DNA of 64,000 nt from Spirometra erinaceieuropaei (GCA_902702965.1 CACRXP010000114.1:808002-872001), one strand, 5' to 3'. Positions 1 to 10,730 are shown, counted from the stretch's first letter. The notes: generated by a model from the letters alone, not told the origin. A program made the numbers and translations.

Positions 1-266
1 CTACGATGTCATTAAGTGGGTGGTCTCTTCTTAAATTATAGGTGGTCCTTGCTTATTGCAAAAACCCAGCTGTCCGATAGGAATACGGCGCGGCAAAATT
101 CAGTTGCATATATCCAGAAGCAGTAGGAAATTTTGAGAGGGGTTTGATGCAGGTGCGCAAATGTTAGTGACGGCACAGGCGCGAAATCCGTTCGGAATCT
201 TATCCCGACAAAGGTGAACGCACTTCTTCGCGAATACATTTAGCGACCTAACTATTGTAATGTGTA

Positions 267-1236
267 CAGTAGATGTGCTAACTCATGAAATGCCAACCAA
301 AATTTCGAAATGCGTTCTCGTTTCGAAAAGATAAATTAGGTGGTGTTGCAAAACTAATCATGATGCAGAATAATTCTGTAATGATCCAGTTACCTCAGGG
401 TGTCGGCTTTCGAAAGACCTTATTTTCGATTGCATGCAGCATCTATATTCTGCATAAAATGAATACATATGTAGCATGCAATTTACTCATTGATTTTCGA
501 TGCCCTTGACAATTCAATTATATTTCATGGAAAACATGTATAAAATATTCATTCTTTTACTTATTCGGTATAAAATCCCGTCTTCTCCCAATCTCATGCT
601 CAAAAGAAGAGTATAATTCGGTTTAAAAAAAACTTATCTAATTCTTGAATAATTTTGAACCCGACCTGCTGTTACACTTGCATTCTGAATTTCAAAACTT
701 CAAGCTGTATATTTTGCATGTACGGAAAACCATGCATGTCTCCACGGTGTTAACAGTAAACCATATGATGTTCATTAAATTAAGCAGGAGATTTGAGCAA
801 TATTGTTTACTTTACAAGCCACATTCGTAAACGCAGTAACATGACGTTTCATGAACGGCCATTTAACGGTATTAAAAATCTCACAATTATAAACTTTTTA
901 AAAACCAAATTATACTCTTCTTTTGAGTATGAAATTGAAACAAGTAAAAGAATAAATATTTTTTGCATGTTTTACATAAAATATAATTGAATTTTCAGGG
1001 GTATCGAAAATCAGTAAGCAAATTGCATTCTGCATATGTAGTCATTTTTGCAGAGTATAGATGCTGCATGCAGTCGAAAATAAGGTCTTTCGAAGGCCGA
1101 AACCCAGAGGTAACTGAAATATAATATATTTATGCTGCATCATGATTAGTTTTACAACACTACTTCATTTATCTTTTCGAAACGAGAACGCATTTCGAAA
1201 TTTTGGTTGACATTTCATGAGTTAGCACATCTACTG
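267..1236. mobile_element. FB1: 970-bp long-inverted-repeat element flanked by TA
   Basis: The left arm (about 267-625) and right arm (about 895-1236) are imperfect reverse complements. They share the outer motif CAGTAGATGTGCTAACTCAT, an inner AAATTTCGAAATGCG block and an inner block around AGAGTATAATT (608-620 and 908-925). The element lies between TA dinucleotides (265-266, 1237-1238), and TA followed by CAGT is typical of Tc1/mariner-type ends. There is no transposase reading frame, so it is a MITE-like or foldback passenger. About 270 bp of non-palindromic sequence separates the arms. It is the best preserved copy of the family in this window together with FB3. The superfamily assignment is an inference from the ends only. 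Confidence 0.8.
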
Positions 1237-1238
1237 TA

Positions 1239-2689
1239 GCTCACTCGCAAAACGACACCATTTCTTGAATTCAATGTCTATGTTAATTAACTACAAGTTT
1301 AAAAGAATTGAAGACATAAAAGGAATATTAAAGGCAGTGTTGTATTTTTTAGAAATACTGATTTATTTTTAAATGCGCGATATCCCAAAAACGTCAGTAA
1401 CGGTTATAATTTAATAAACTTCGTTTGTAAATGGATAAAATGCATTTTAATACTAAAAGCGTAGTACATATGAAAGTAAAAATAGTGTTTCAGCGAAGTT
1501 TGCACATACGTATCTTTTAAATAATTAGTTTGATTTCACATATGACGGTTTGTCAACTGCCTATATCCTGAGTGTGGATTTTAAAACTGTTTTCCAGGGT
1601 ATCACGTTATCGTTTTAAATGAGATGTTTTTCAACAAATGAAACCGGATTTTTCTTGATTCCGCCGGTGGGAACCTTGTAACAACAAATGTTTTCCTAAG
1701 TTCACTTGTCGCCAGGCCGATTGCTGCATAATAAGTATAAATATAAATGCCATGTGTGTTCTTAAACAACCCGTTTTAAGTGTATAGAGAGAACGTCTTT
1801 TTGTTAAATTAATTTAGATTTTTCGTTCATTTTGGACTACAGAGATTTTCAGGTCGGTCTCTAAATTTTGGTTAATACTTCGTGATTTTCAGTGTTTTCA
1901 CCCGATCTTCAATTATGACAGATTCTCAATTATCTTTCTGTATAGAACTTCAAAGTAAGAGTATCTCCGACGTCATTTACCGGATTTGTGAGTGTTCGGA
2001 CGCTCTTTTTCACAAAGAACGTCGTTTGAGTCGCATGTGATGACGCATACAAATAATACACTTCATTTCCGAGAATAATGGCTGTCCCCAATGAAAGCCA
2101 GCAAAGAATTTGCCTCCGATCAATAATGGAATTTTTCTAATAACTTTCCGCTTTAAGAAGTGTTGTATTACTGCGCTCCGTTGACGGATCTCTCTGTACT
2201 TTACATAATTGCATGGTGAGGCCAAGAAAATATATAAAACTTTGACTTTTTTTACGGTCCTAAGCAAAATTTATATTTTTCTACTGTGAAGTAAGAATAT
2301 AACTTCCTCTATACATGGAGGCTATTTTCATTACTTTTACTTGCTTTTGGACTCCGTTCGTCGATTTTGAATGCAAGGTAGAGCGCCCATATAAATACTG
2401 ATATTTTGCTTAAACTATTAATATTTTGCCCGTTCTAGTTTTGAATAAATGATGCAAGGAAAATAGAGTTGTAAGGGTTCAAAAGTGGAAATGATCATTC
2501 GGTAGCGGTTTTTTATCTGACGTCAGGTATAATGTTCCAAACAACAAAACAATTTCAGCCCATTTAAATAAGGAAATTCCTATTTACGTTATTGTTGCAG
2601 ATTATGGCACCAAACGGTACATATCAGCTAATGTTACATTTAGGTTTCCTTTAAATAACTTTTGTGTTAGCAGGTTGATTATCGCGCTT
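1239..2689. other. Non-coding stretch, nothing recognised
   Basis: AT-rich sequence with stops in all frames at short intervals. I see no coding similarity, no tRNA-like boxes and no repeat shared with the rest of the window. Confidence 0.5.
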
Positions 2690-2990
2690 AACATCGGACA
2701 TTAAATAAATTTTGAATTTCGGCCAACCGTTTTTATTAAGGCTCTTAAGCATAAGTTTCCATCTTTAAAATGAAAAAGTTTCTCAGATGCGTTCCCGGCG
2801 TCTAGAATACGTATAAGCATAGGAAATTGCACAAATATATCCCAACGTCCATTAAAGTAAACTTTACTGACATTTTGCTTGATATAATTACAAAAACACA
2901 ATTTCTGCCCAACAAAAGAATATTTCCTTAAAGAATGTGGATGAACGAACAAAGTGCGCAACGTAAAAGACCTCCAGAAATTCCTACATC
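2690..2990. mobile_element. FB-family fragment (partial, old)
   Basis: The block ATAATTACAAAAACACAATTT followed by a run ending in GAATATTT (2882-2930) matches the equivalent part of FB2 (about 4085-4135). An AATTTCGGCCAAC-like piece near 2713 resembles the inner arm motif. No ends are preserved. Confidence 0.4.
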
Positions 2991-3673
2991 AGTTTCTGTT
3001 ATCAGATTGGATGAGATCGGTCACGCATTTTATGTCAGTTGATTTATTTAAACACACCTAGTATTCTTGTTGTAAAGGTGAATGTGTCAGAGGCTGTTTT
3101 TGGCGTTTATCTGTTTGCCAAGATCCAGATAAGATTCTGCTATAAAACAAATTTTATAAATCGGGCGTTCTTGTCGTCAACATTTGGAAAGCTACCGTTA
3201 TAAAAGCTGGAGATTTTTTAATTGGGCGTTGCATTTTAACTTAGTTTGCAACTATATTCGCTGAAAAACTGTGTGGTGTACATTGCATTTATAGAAACAG
3301 AGAACCATTAGACGAATTTTGTGGAATGCTCTTAACTGGTGCTCAGTTATCTTTGTAGCTCATGAGCACGTTTTCTTTAAAAGCAAATCACGATCTTGAA
3401 AATTAATCTCTGGCTAGCTGATTAATCAGTTCAGTCAGATGAGAATCAGGCTATTGTTCGCCAGTTTAAGCGAAATATATACTGCACTCAGTTTAAATCT
3501 GATCAGTTCTATGGAATACACTATCGCCTTCGTCCGTACTGGTCTGCTTTACTCAATTAAAAAACAGTCAGACTTAAAACTTTCTAGTCGTAATAGGATA
3601 TAGACAAGCAAAACAAGGATCAACGTGTAAGCTTTCAGTAATGTGCAAATTTCGGATTATTAATTCGACAGTC

Positions 3674-4411
3674 TATAAAGTAGATGTGCTTACTCATAGC
3701 ACATTAACTAAAATTCTTCAGTGTGAACAGACTCAAAAATATTACGTGATTAGTATTGCAATACTAGCCGCTGTGAAACCCAATTTCGAGACAATTTAGT
3801 TACTTAAGGATGCTGGCCTTTAAATAAAACGTCATTCCAGCCGCCGGAGAAAACCACTTTTGGTAAAAAATGGCCGCTTAGGTAGGTGAACTTTTCGCAT
3901 TGATTGTCGATGCCCTGGTATATTAAAATACACTTCAGAGAAAAAAGTTCATTTTTAAACTGTTTTGGTAGAACCATACGTTTTTTCAATTTTTTTATTT
4001 GACAACAGGGCATGATTTGGTTTAAGAGGACTCATCTCATCATAAGAAAATGTTATAAAACACGAGTAAACATTTCCTTTAATTAAACAATTACAAAAAC
4101 GTAATTTTCTCCCAAACGAGCGAAGAAATGAATATTTGTATGCATGTTTTCTATGAAATATATCTTGATTTATATGTTCGTCGGCAATTGATTTAATGTC
4201 ATGCAACTTAAATAGTCATTTTTCCAGACTGTATTTTATTCAATCGGTCAAAATGAGGCCTGCTCGAAAGCTAGCATCATGAAGTTGCTGAATTGGTAAA
4301 GGATTATGCTGCATGGCAGTTAATATTGCAACCCTACTTAAGCAATCTGTTTGTGTCGAATATTATTCCAGTTTTTCGGTCAACATTTAATGAGTTGGTA
4401 CATTCACGGTA
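3674..4411. mobile_element. FB2: degenerate FB-family element
   Basis: The left end reads AAAGTAGATGTGCTTACTCAT and the right end contains CAACATTTAATGAGTTGG before CATTCACGGTA. Both are diverged versions of the FB1 ends in inverted orientation. The interior (3810-4200) retains the FB blocks for GATGCTGGCCTTT, CGATGCCCTGG and the oligo-A/T loop. It has no coding potential. Confidence 0.6.
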
Positions 4412-4854
4412 TGTATATGACTAAAGGAGTTACCGAAGATGGTTCAACTTCGATGCTTTTGGGCGTCATTGCGGACAATATTTATTTTATGTTACCTAGC
4501 AGAGTGATAGCCGGAATGATGAATGACACATGAGATAGTTCGCACACTTGCGCATTATCTAACGTAAACTCTCCCACCAACACAACCTGAACCGTTATCA
4601 TAGCAGAGTTCTGGATACGCGAGGCAGGAGAGGGCCCAAGTGAATGGTACGGCGATAGCCCCCACCCAGCCGTGTTACTACACCGTTTCATGCAAAATGC
4701 ACACTTATCAGGATTTTAGATTATAAAAAAAAGGGGACGGCTCGGATCGTAAACAGTGGGGTGGCAAGCTACAGGTAGGCTAAGTAACACATCGCCCTGT
4801 TGACATTGCTTATGGGTTTATTTACGCAGAACGCTTGCCGGAATCCGATCCAGC

Positions 4855-5160
4855 TCCTACTTGAGTCATGGGTTACTGGCCCCAGTTCTTTAACAATTGC
4901 AATGACACTCCCCTTCCATACTGAGTGCTGAGACTTCACCTAGGCGAAGTAATCGGTCACTCGGGGAGCGCAAATGTGAACACTGTTCCCAACACTAGGG
5001 TTGGTGCGTCAGATGGTCGAGCAATCATCACACCAATATCCAAAGCACGTGATGAGACTGTAACAAATAACAACGCAAATGTCGGCCACCAAATAGTCAT
5101 CATACCAAGTTCAACGATCCCTTATGAAGGGGGGAGTCGAGAACATTATTAGGTATGCGA
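4855..5160 (+). pseudogene. PLE-A 3' coding fragment (GIY-YIG protein C-terminal tail)
   Basis: The translation around 4925-5150 gives a segment beginning LRLHLGEVIGHSGSANV and continuing with a GRAIITPIS block. The same tail is encoded downstream of the nuclease domain in the better copy at 7989-8405. Just upstream (4862-4915) a frame reading LESWVTGPS followed by a gap matches the LLESWITG block of that copy. Only the extreme C-terminus survives; the reverse transcriptase and the GIY-YIG catalytic region are absent. The fragment runs directly into a PLE-A end with a hammerhead-like motif at 5226, the expected order for this lineage. It is a dead 3' remnant. The function named is that of the family, not of this piece. 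Confidence 0.75.
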
Positions 5161-5225
5161 TAGCATGGCGACTGCATCCTGCAAGTATTGCAGTCCCTTG
5201 TGCATGAACCAGTTGTATCTGCTTT

Positions 5226-5305
5226 TGTGTTAGATCATGAGTTCGAGCAGGAATCTGAAACGTCAGGCTAATAAAGCTCTTGTCCCAGCCATCGTGTCTT
5301 TTCCT
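5226..5305 (+). ncRNA. PLE-A terminal region with degenerate hammerhead-like motif
   Basis: The first core box is damaged (ATCATGA where other copies have CTGATGA). A GGTTC/GAATC-type stem-loop and then GAAACGTCAGG at 5257-5267 are kept. The following TAATAAAGCTCTTGTCCCAGC is the shared PLE-A end. With the first box mutated it is unlikely to self-cleave. Confidence 0.6.
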
Positions 5306-5739
5306 TCTGGGCTCCTGTTTTCGTTCAACGCGATGCCGCATGGGTTTTTAAGGATAAATAGCCAATCTGCAGCGATAGAAATGATCGGTTGCGAGGCACT
5401 AAGGAATTCCTTTTCACAAAAGTGCATATGATCCATTTGGTAGAACCCAACGGGCGACCATCTGCTCTGCGAGCATGCATCTTTTCATGAATCCGGTCCC
5501 AAATGGTGGCCAGGTATCCGATTGCTTAAGTGAAGTGGTAATGGCCATGAAAACTGTCCTGAAGCAGTCAGTATTAATTCGCCTATGTTTCTACTCCGTT
5601 AAATATGGCTTAGAGAAGGGAGTACCGACAAATCAAATAAAAACTGGAATTCGTCTTGCTTAATTCCAAAAGAAATTAATGCGCAAATGTAAAGTTAATT
5701 ATTCAAAATAGACTTTTGAAGCAGGTTCGGAAGTCTTAT

Positions 5740-5830
5740 ACTGATATTTGAACTGAAATATATCAGCTGCTGCGGACTATCCGCGTAATATTTATAAACC
5801 ATTTACAGGCAGCCGGAAGTAAACAATTAT
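5740..5830 (+). repeat. NR1 repeat, copy a
   Basis: A block CGCGTAATATTTATAAACC followed by ACAGGCAGCC recurs at 29775-29880 (+) and 36305-36400 (-). It is preceded in all three by an ATATTTG..CCGAAAT..ATCAGC segment. The family is unknown to me, with no coding content. Confidence 0.5.
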
Positions 5831-6754
5831 GCAACTTTTTATCATATGGACAACACAGACACTAGCCCAAAGTCTAGACAAGCGTGTTTCACCGATATTT
5901 GACGCTGCCGGAGGCAGCTGTGACGGTTTCCACTCCTCAGTCTGTCCTCCAGCCTTCCCCGTTCTGAGGTCTGTTCCGAAGGTTTTACTCCAAATTCGCG
6001 CATTAGCTTCCTCGGAAATTAGAAGGTTGAATCTGGAGTTTATATACCAGAAATCACACGGGAAAGACTAGGGTACCTAAAGATGACTCGCGTCCCCCGC
6101 AGTTGCATCAGGCGCGTCTGGGCTTTTAGCCAGTGTCCGTATAGTAAGTAGTGTACACAATTAACAACTGGGATGTGTATTTGTTGTTCGTTACCCTTCG
6201 ACAGCTACCAATATCAAAGCGCGATTTTCGATAATCTGGGACTCGATTTCGTTTTATCTGACTATCATGCATTACATCCATCGTCTTTCAATTAACCCAC
6301 AGGCCTTCTTCCTACCGTATGTGATAGGGAATGTCAATCACACTGAAAGAACATAAACCGATTAGTACACAGAACATGCCCAGCCCATTGTTGCACTTTT
6401 AGGCCCAGATCCCAGATCCCAGAAAGCAGGAACAAATTGTCAAATGACATGGCGCATTAAATATTTCTGGTTAATGGCGGATCAAAGCCGGAAGACACAG
6501 TCTCAATGTCCCAAAATTTTGCCGATATTTCTCCTCCTGTTTGATAACCAGTCGCTTTGCGATTGCACTAAAGATGTCATGACACCAGACCAGTGAATTT
6601 ATTTTCATAAGACTTAACATTTCCGATTACATATGAGACGCAAACTACAAAGCGTTGAACTCAACACCCAGTGGTCAAATGATCCCACTTTGAATCACCA
6701 AAAAAACGAAAACTGGGTTTGGGCCTTGGTCTTTGTCGAGAGTGCTTTCTGTCG
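5831..6754. other. Non-coding stretch, nothing recognised
   Basis: There are short frames only. A C/T-rich portion (5930-5975) and a doubled CCCAGATCCCAGATCCCAG at 6402-6421 are the only visible local features. Confidence 0.45.
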
Positions 6755-6796
6755 TGAAGGAGGAGACATGATCGCTGGGACAAGAGCCTTATTTCC

Positions 6797-6836
6797 CTGA
6801 CGTTTCGGATTCTTGCTTGAGCACATCATCAGAGAC
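6797..6836 (-). ncRNA. Hammerhead-like motif, left end of PLE-A2
   Basis: On the minus strand the order is TGTCT, CTGATGA, a stem-loop closed by about GTGCTC/GAATCC, GAAA, CGTC, AGG. Both conserved hammerhead boxes (CUGAUGA and GAAA) and the GUC before the cleavage point are intact. The helix between GAAA and GUC is only ACGU, with no loop. The stem is imperfect. Self-cleavage is an inference. Confidence 0.55.
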
Positions 6837-6959
6837 AAAAGCAGATAGGAGTGGTTCGTGCACAAGGGTCTGCAGTATTAATGGGATGCGGTCGCCATGC
6901 TACCGCACACAACTCCTCTCTGACACAGTGTGTCGCTTAAAGGCACTCCAACGTCTGGA

Positions 6960-7600
6960 CTGTCTAAATGGCTGTTTTGGCGTCTAAAGTTCCTGACCGC
7001 TGAGTCAGACACCAAGGTCTCTGCGTCAGTACGATTCCTGGAGAAAAGCAAAGGGGTAAGGCTCCATCCAAATTAGGTCATGGCATCTTTTGGTGTTACA
7101 TCCTTTTTTACTTCTATTCCCCAGGACCTGGCGATCGAGACAATCGAAGAACTCCTTCAAAGCAAATAGGATGAAACGGAGAATCGTCTTTGACACGCCT
7201 AAGTCCTTCAGCTCATGAAGTTCTGGCATCGAACGTACTTCACGTTCTACAGGTGATGGGCACACCAATGGGTGTGCCGATTTTGGGTTTCATCGCTAAG
7301 GCGGTCCTACAACGGTTGGAGTCGCTGGCCTTCAAGCATCACAGACCGAAGTCCTGGGCACGGTACGTGAATGATACCTTGCCGTTTTCGAGAGTGATCA
7401 ACTGCTGGCATTTGAGGAACGTCTGCATGCGGTGTTCCCGGACATACAGTTTACGATGAAGAAGGATGAGAACAACAAGCTGGTCTTCCTGGATGTCTTC
7501 GTCTGCCGGACTAAAGATCAAAGTGTTCAGGAAAGCGTCAATTACGATGATAGTACTGAACTTTGACAGCAACCACTCAATCAGCTACAAACGAAGTTGT
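6960..7600 (+). pseudogene. PLE-A2 reverse transcriptase remnant
   Basis: RNA-dependent DNA polymerase of the Penelope type, broken by frameshifts. Motif A appears as VMASFGVTSFFTSIPQDLAIE (7077-7139, frame 3). The TPMGVP motif lies at 7262-7279 with KAVLQRLESLAF after it (frame 2). The catalytic box is RYVND at 7361-7375, where families normally have YVDD, so the first catalytic aspartate is replaced by asparagine. The next block, TMKKDENNKLVFLDVFV (from 7453), lies in a third frame. The order of motifs is that of an intact PLE RT, but the fingers region upstream of about 6960 is lost. With three frames, a TAG at about 7128 and a mutated active site, no functional enzyme can be made. The linker toward the nuclease continues in 7620-7900. 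Confidence 0.85.
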
Positions 7601-7619
7601 GTAAGGACGCTCTATCGGC

Positions 7620-8405
7620 GTGTCGAAATGCACTGCAGTGAACCGGAAGACAAGATTGCCGAATAACAATACCTCCAACGAGTCTTCAAAGCCAATGGAT
7701 ACGCGCACAATTTCGTCAACCGGTGCGTATGCAAAAGGGACGAAAGGCCTAACCGCACGGACACCACATTTTGGCGAGAACGTCCGTATGTCAAGAACGT
7801 TTCGGAAGCTGTCCGCCGGCTTCTCGCGCCATTTGTGGTTAGAGTTGCACACAAACCGGAGGCAAACATCAGCTAATGTAACCAAAAAACTGTCATGGCA
7901 AGAAACGTCGGGAATCATTTATCGGATCCTGTGCAGTTGCGGACAAAGCAACTACGTCTGAGAAACCTGAAGACAAATTCAAACGCTCATGGCCGAACAC
8001 GCTGCAGCCGTGCGGAGAAATGACGCCAGCTCTCAAGTTGCGACTCATTCGACGAGATCCGACCACACATTTAAATTTGACGAGGCCGAACTTCTCGCAA
8101 GAGGGGACGACCGCGTGAGCCTGGAGCTGCTTGAGTCATGGATTACTGGCTCCCATTCAATTAACAAGTGCAATGATCTTCCTATTAAATACAGCGTGTT
8201 GAGACTTCGTCTAGGCGGAGTAATTGACCACGCGGGGAGCGCACAGGTGAACACTTTTCCCAACACAGGGTCAGCGCGTCAAATGGTCGAGCAGTCATCA
8301 CGCCAACATCCAACGCACGTGATGAAATTGCAGCAATTAACGACGCGAATGTCGGCCATCACGCCATGTGCAATGATCCCTAATGAAGGGGGGGGGGAGC
8401 CGTGA
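7620..8405 (+). pseudogene. PLE-A2 linker plus GIY-YIG endonuclease remnant
   Basis: The frame from 7620 carries the linker. It reaches SGIIYRILCSCGQSNYV (about 7908-7958), which is the GIY half and the start of the YIG half of a GIY-YIG nuclease. A TGA immediately after NYV (7959-7961) replaces the glycine expected in YVG, and a second stop follows four codons later. The same frame reopens at 7989 with MAEHAAAVRRND, HTFKFDEAELLARGDDRVS and LLESWITGS, the usual downstream nuclease and tail blocks, and ends at 8405 just past a nine-G run. In PLEs this nuclease nicks target DNA for primed reverse transcription. The 417-base open segment after the stops is the longest well-conserved coding relic of this lineage in the window. 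It is a pseudogene by its stops. Confidence 0.85.
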
Positions 8406-8487
8406 ATATTCATAGGTATGCAGCAGCATGGCTACTGCATCCTATAAATACTGCAGGCCCTGTGCATGAACAACCCGTGTCTGCCTT

Positions 8488-8610
8488 CGTCTCTTATGAT
8501 GGGTTCAAGCAGGAGTCCGTAGCGTCAGGCGATTAAAGCTACTAACCCATCGATAGTGTCCCCTTCTTCTTCCTGAAATTTCGCCCCTTCACTTGTTTTG
8601 GGTAAGATAT
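8488..8610 (+). ncRNA. PLE-A2 right end with degenerate hammerhead-like motif
   Basis: TCTTATGATGGGTTC, GGAGTCC and then GTAGCGTCAGGCGATTAAAG align with the intact ends. CTGATGA has become TTATGA and GAAA has become GTAG, so both catalytic boxes are hit. The distal part (8560-8605) aligns with the outer extension seen at 10502-10540 in reverse complement. Confidence 0.55.
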
Positions 8611-10490
8611 CTCGTCGGTGTATGTTTTATGCAGTGCCTTGCCTGGATGCGAGTCCCCGCAGTGCTAACCACCTGCACACTCTCGCGTCCCCTGTGTCAT
8701 CTTGACGCAGTAGATGCTGCGTATGTCTACTCTCCCTAAGAGCGAATTCACGCCCAGTTCACCGTCCCTGCTCTCTCTATCTGCTGTGGAGCACACCGTG
8801 TATTTTGACTGTCAGGACGGCCAAATTGTCGTCGGTTATATTTCGCGATCTCTGGTGACTCTTGGTCTACGATCATAGCTGCGGCCTGTACTGATGTAGA
8901 TCTCAATGCCCTCTACAGCGGTCTGTGTGCACAGCCCCCTAATTCTCCCACCCCCGTAAAGCACTAACTACTAGTTTAATTTTCGGTGTAATTTTGCTCA
9001 GTTAAAGCGAGCCCTAGGCCTCTCAATAGGGTGGTTCTACGTCCACTGTCAGTGTTCGTTTCCTCTGACGCGAAGTAACTTCGAAACTGGAATGTGTGTG
9101 TGCCTGAAACCTCTGGTGATCTGGAACGCTGGGAGATAAAATGCTGGGTCATACCTCGGGCAGCGGTGCCATACAGAAGCAAAGAATGAGTGACACATGT
9201 GTCGAGGCCTTTCGAAGTATGATACGTCAGGTAGTATTTGGTAGTACGGACTTATAGGGCCCCCTAAACACGACATGGATGTGCCTTGCCCAAGTAATAA
9301 AGTTGGACCTGCGTATAATTCTGGAAATCCTAGAGTAAAACCGCTATCCTTGTCTTGGCTTTCATTATACCCTTCACCTTTAGTTTGCATTTAACACTAG
9401 CGTCTACCTTAATCTAAAACCTGACCTGACTTACTTAGCGTAAACTTTGAATCTGACCTTAAACCTAATCTTTAAATCAACCTCAATTTGACAGGAATCA
9501 GGCTAAAAACCACTCTTATTGCAGGCCATTCCTGTTTCCATGAACTGTTAAGGGGTTCATAAAATTCATTTCTACCCAACATTTATACACGACTGATTTC
9601 TTGCCGACCGAATGCGAGTACTACGTGGGTATCGAGTTGAATAAAACCCAGTAGCTTTTCAAACACTCCAATAAATTAAATAATGTCTAGAGTATTTAAC
9701 GGAGATTATTTGTTTTATGTCAGCATACTGCTAAAAATTACTGGCAGCTCCTCCACTTTTCATTGCGATTAATTTGCACCTTACTTAGCATATCATTTGA
9801 GTTATTTGTCCAAGCGCATCTTTTTCAGCGAACTGGTGCCTAAGTAGCAGAGTTTTCAGGGCTTTTAGGAATATTTGGTTCACGAATGTGAGTCAGTGCA
9901 GATTCACACGACAAACCGAAGGAATTGCATGAAACATTGCAGGCGAATTTCTCTATATCCAGATACTCAAACCTCATTTGGGAACTGTCGTTAGATTATT
10001 CCTCACTCTCATTAGTCATTTCGTCGAGGTCTTTCGTCGCGTATAGGCAAACAATTTGCACAAAATGCATTCATTTCACGGTTTGGTTGAAAATTTAATT
10101 GAATTCGCTTACTTCTTTTTCTAGAAGGCTGTGCTGTTTTGTTCTACTTTACAAATTCACTTGGTGAGCGAAGCCTTTTCTCTACTTATGCGCATGTTTC
10201 TAGGCCAAAGGCTGATATGCGCAATGCGGCGCGAGTGATTCTCTTTATGTCTTGCTAAAGAGGTGCACGGAACAGAATTTTAAATGAGGGACAGCTGCAA
10301 ATCTTGACATCGAAATCTCTTTCTTCTATTTACTCAAGACGATTAATTGTTGTTGCATTTTTGCGGAATTTGAAGAGGCAGCAGGACTGAGATTGTGACA
10401 GCTCCTTTTCTAACATCAGCATACATTTCTCGGCGAGAAGTTGGCCCTCGTCTGAATAACAAACGGCAAATTGGGAGGCGAAAGTCAAGT
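8611..10490. other. Non-coding stretch, nothing recognised
   Basis: No coding similarity seen on either strand. The overlapping frames at 8976-9390 (minus) have no motif I recognise. Around 9405-9480 there is a loose series of CCTAA/CCTTAA/CCTGA words, too irregular to call a telomeric tract. Confidence 0.45.
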
Positions 10491-10501
10491 AAATGTGGAC
10501 T
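10491..10501. repeat. Left copy of 11-bp direct repeat (probable target-site duplication)
   Basis: AAATGTGGACT here recurs exactly at 10731-10741, immediately outside the mini-PLE. Confidence 0.75.
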
Positions 10502-10579
10502 GCTGATAGAAGCGAACAGGCGAGTCCCAGGTAGCAGTTCAGAAGATGAAGATGCGATCACTGGGACAAGAAGTTTATT

Positions 10580-10623
10580 TGCCTGACGTTTCGGATTCTC
10601 ACTCGAATCCATCATCAGAGACA
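10580..10623 (-). ncRNA. Hammerhead-like motif, left arm of mini-PLE
   Basis: Minus strand: TGTCT (10619-10623), CTGATGA (10612-10618), one extra T, stem GGATTC/GAATCC with loop GAGTGA, GAAA, CGTC, AGGCA (10580-10584). TGTCT and AGGCA pair fully if one G-U is allowed, forming the helix that flanks the cleavage point. The helix between GAAA and GUC is only the self-complementary ACGU, so cleavage would probably need two copies pairing. The extra T between CTGATGA and the stem departs from the textbook core. Confidence 0.6.
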
Positions 10624-10647
10624 TTCGCAGATAGAGGTGAATGCGAA

Positions 10648-10691
10648 TGTCTCTGATGATGGATTCGAGTGAGAATCCGAAACGTCCGGCA
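10648..10691 (+). ncRNA. Hammerhead-like motif, right arm of mini-PLE
   Basis: Plus strand mirror of the left motif: TGTCT 10648-10652, CTGATGA 10653-10659, stem 10661-10666/10673-10678, GAAA 10679-10682, GTC 10684-10686. The base after the predicted cleavage site is C (10687) where the left arm has A. This breaks the first pair of the cleavage-proximal helix. Confidence 0.6.
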
Positions 10692-10730
10692 AATAAACTT
10701 CTTGTCCCAGTGATCGCATCTTCATCTTCT

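Larger units (their letters stand above)
6755..8610 (+). mobile_element. PLE-A2: Penelope-like element with inverted ribozyme-bearing ends
   Basis: The most complete PLE-A copy here. The left end (6755-6840) is the PLE-A terminal sequence on the minus strand. It is followed by plus-strand reverse transcriptase, linker and GIY-YIG nuclease relics (6960-8405). It closes with a plus-strand terminal sequence (8491-8575) and a short extension (8576-8605) that resembles the outer sequence at 10502-10540. The N-terminal third of a usual PLE protein is missing, since the RT begins soon after the left end. Frames shift several times and there are in-frame stops, so it is dead. Penelope-like elements are known for RT plus GIY-YIG proteins and for terminal repeats in direct or inverted orientation, which this matches. 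Confidence 0.85.
10502..10730. mobile_element. Palindromic 229-bp mini-PLE (non-autonomous PLE-A)
   Basis: Positions 10541-10629 and 10642-10730 are reverse complements over 89 bp with one mismatch, separated by 12 bp. Each arm is a PLE-A terminal sequence with a hammerhead-like motif, and the two point outward from the centre. A 39-bp outer extension (10502-10540) is shared with the outer end of the large copy at 44950-44990. The unit is flanked by an exact 11-bp direct repeat. No coding sequence lies inside, so mobilisation would need PLE enzymes in trans. Near-identity of the arms suggests a recent origin or strong conversion between arms. The insertion boundaries are seen directly; the mechanism is inferred. 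Confidence 0.8.

Noticed and set aside
2010..2961. Minus-strand short frames as small genes
   Set aside because: They lie in AT-rich DNA overlapping an FB fragment, with no conserved features.
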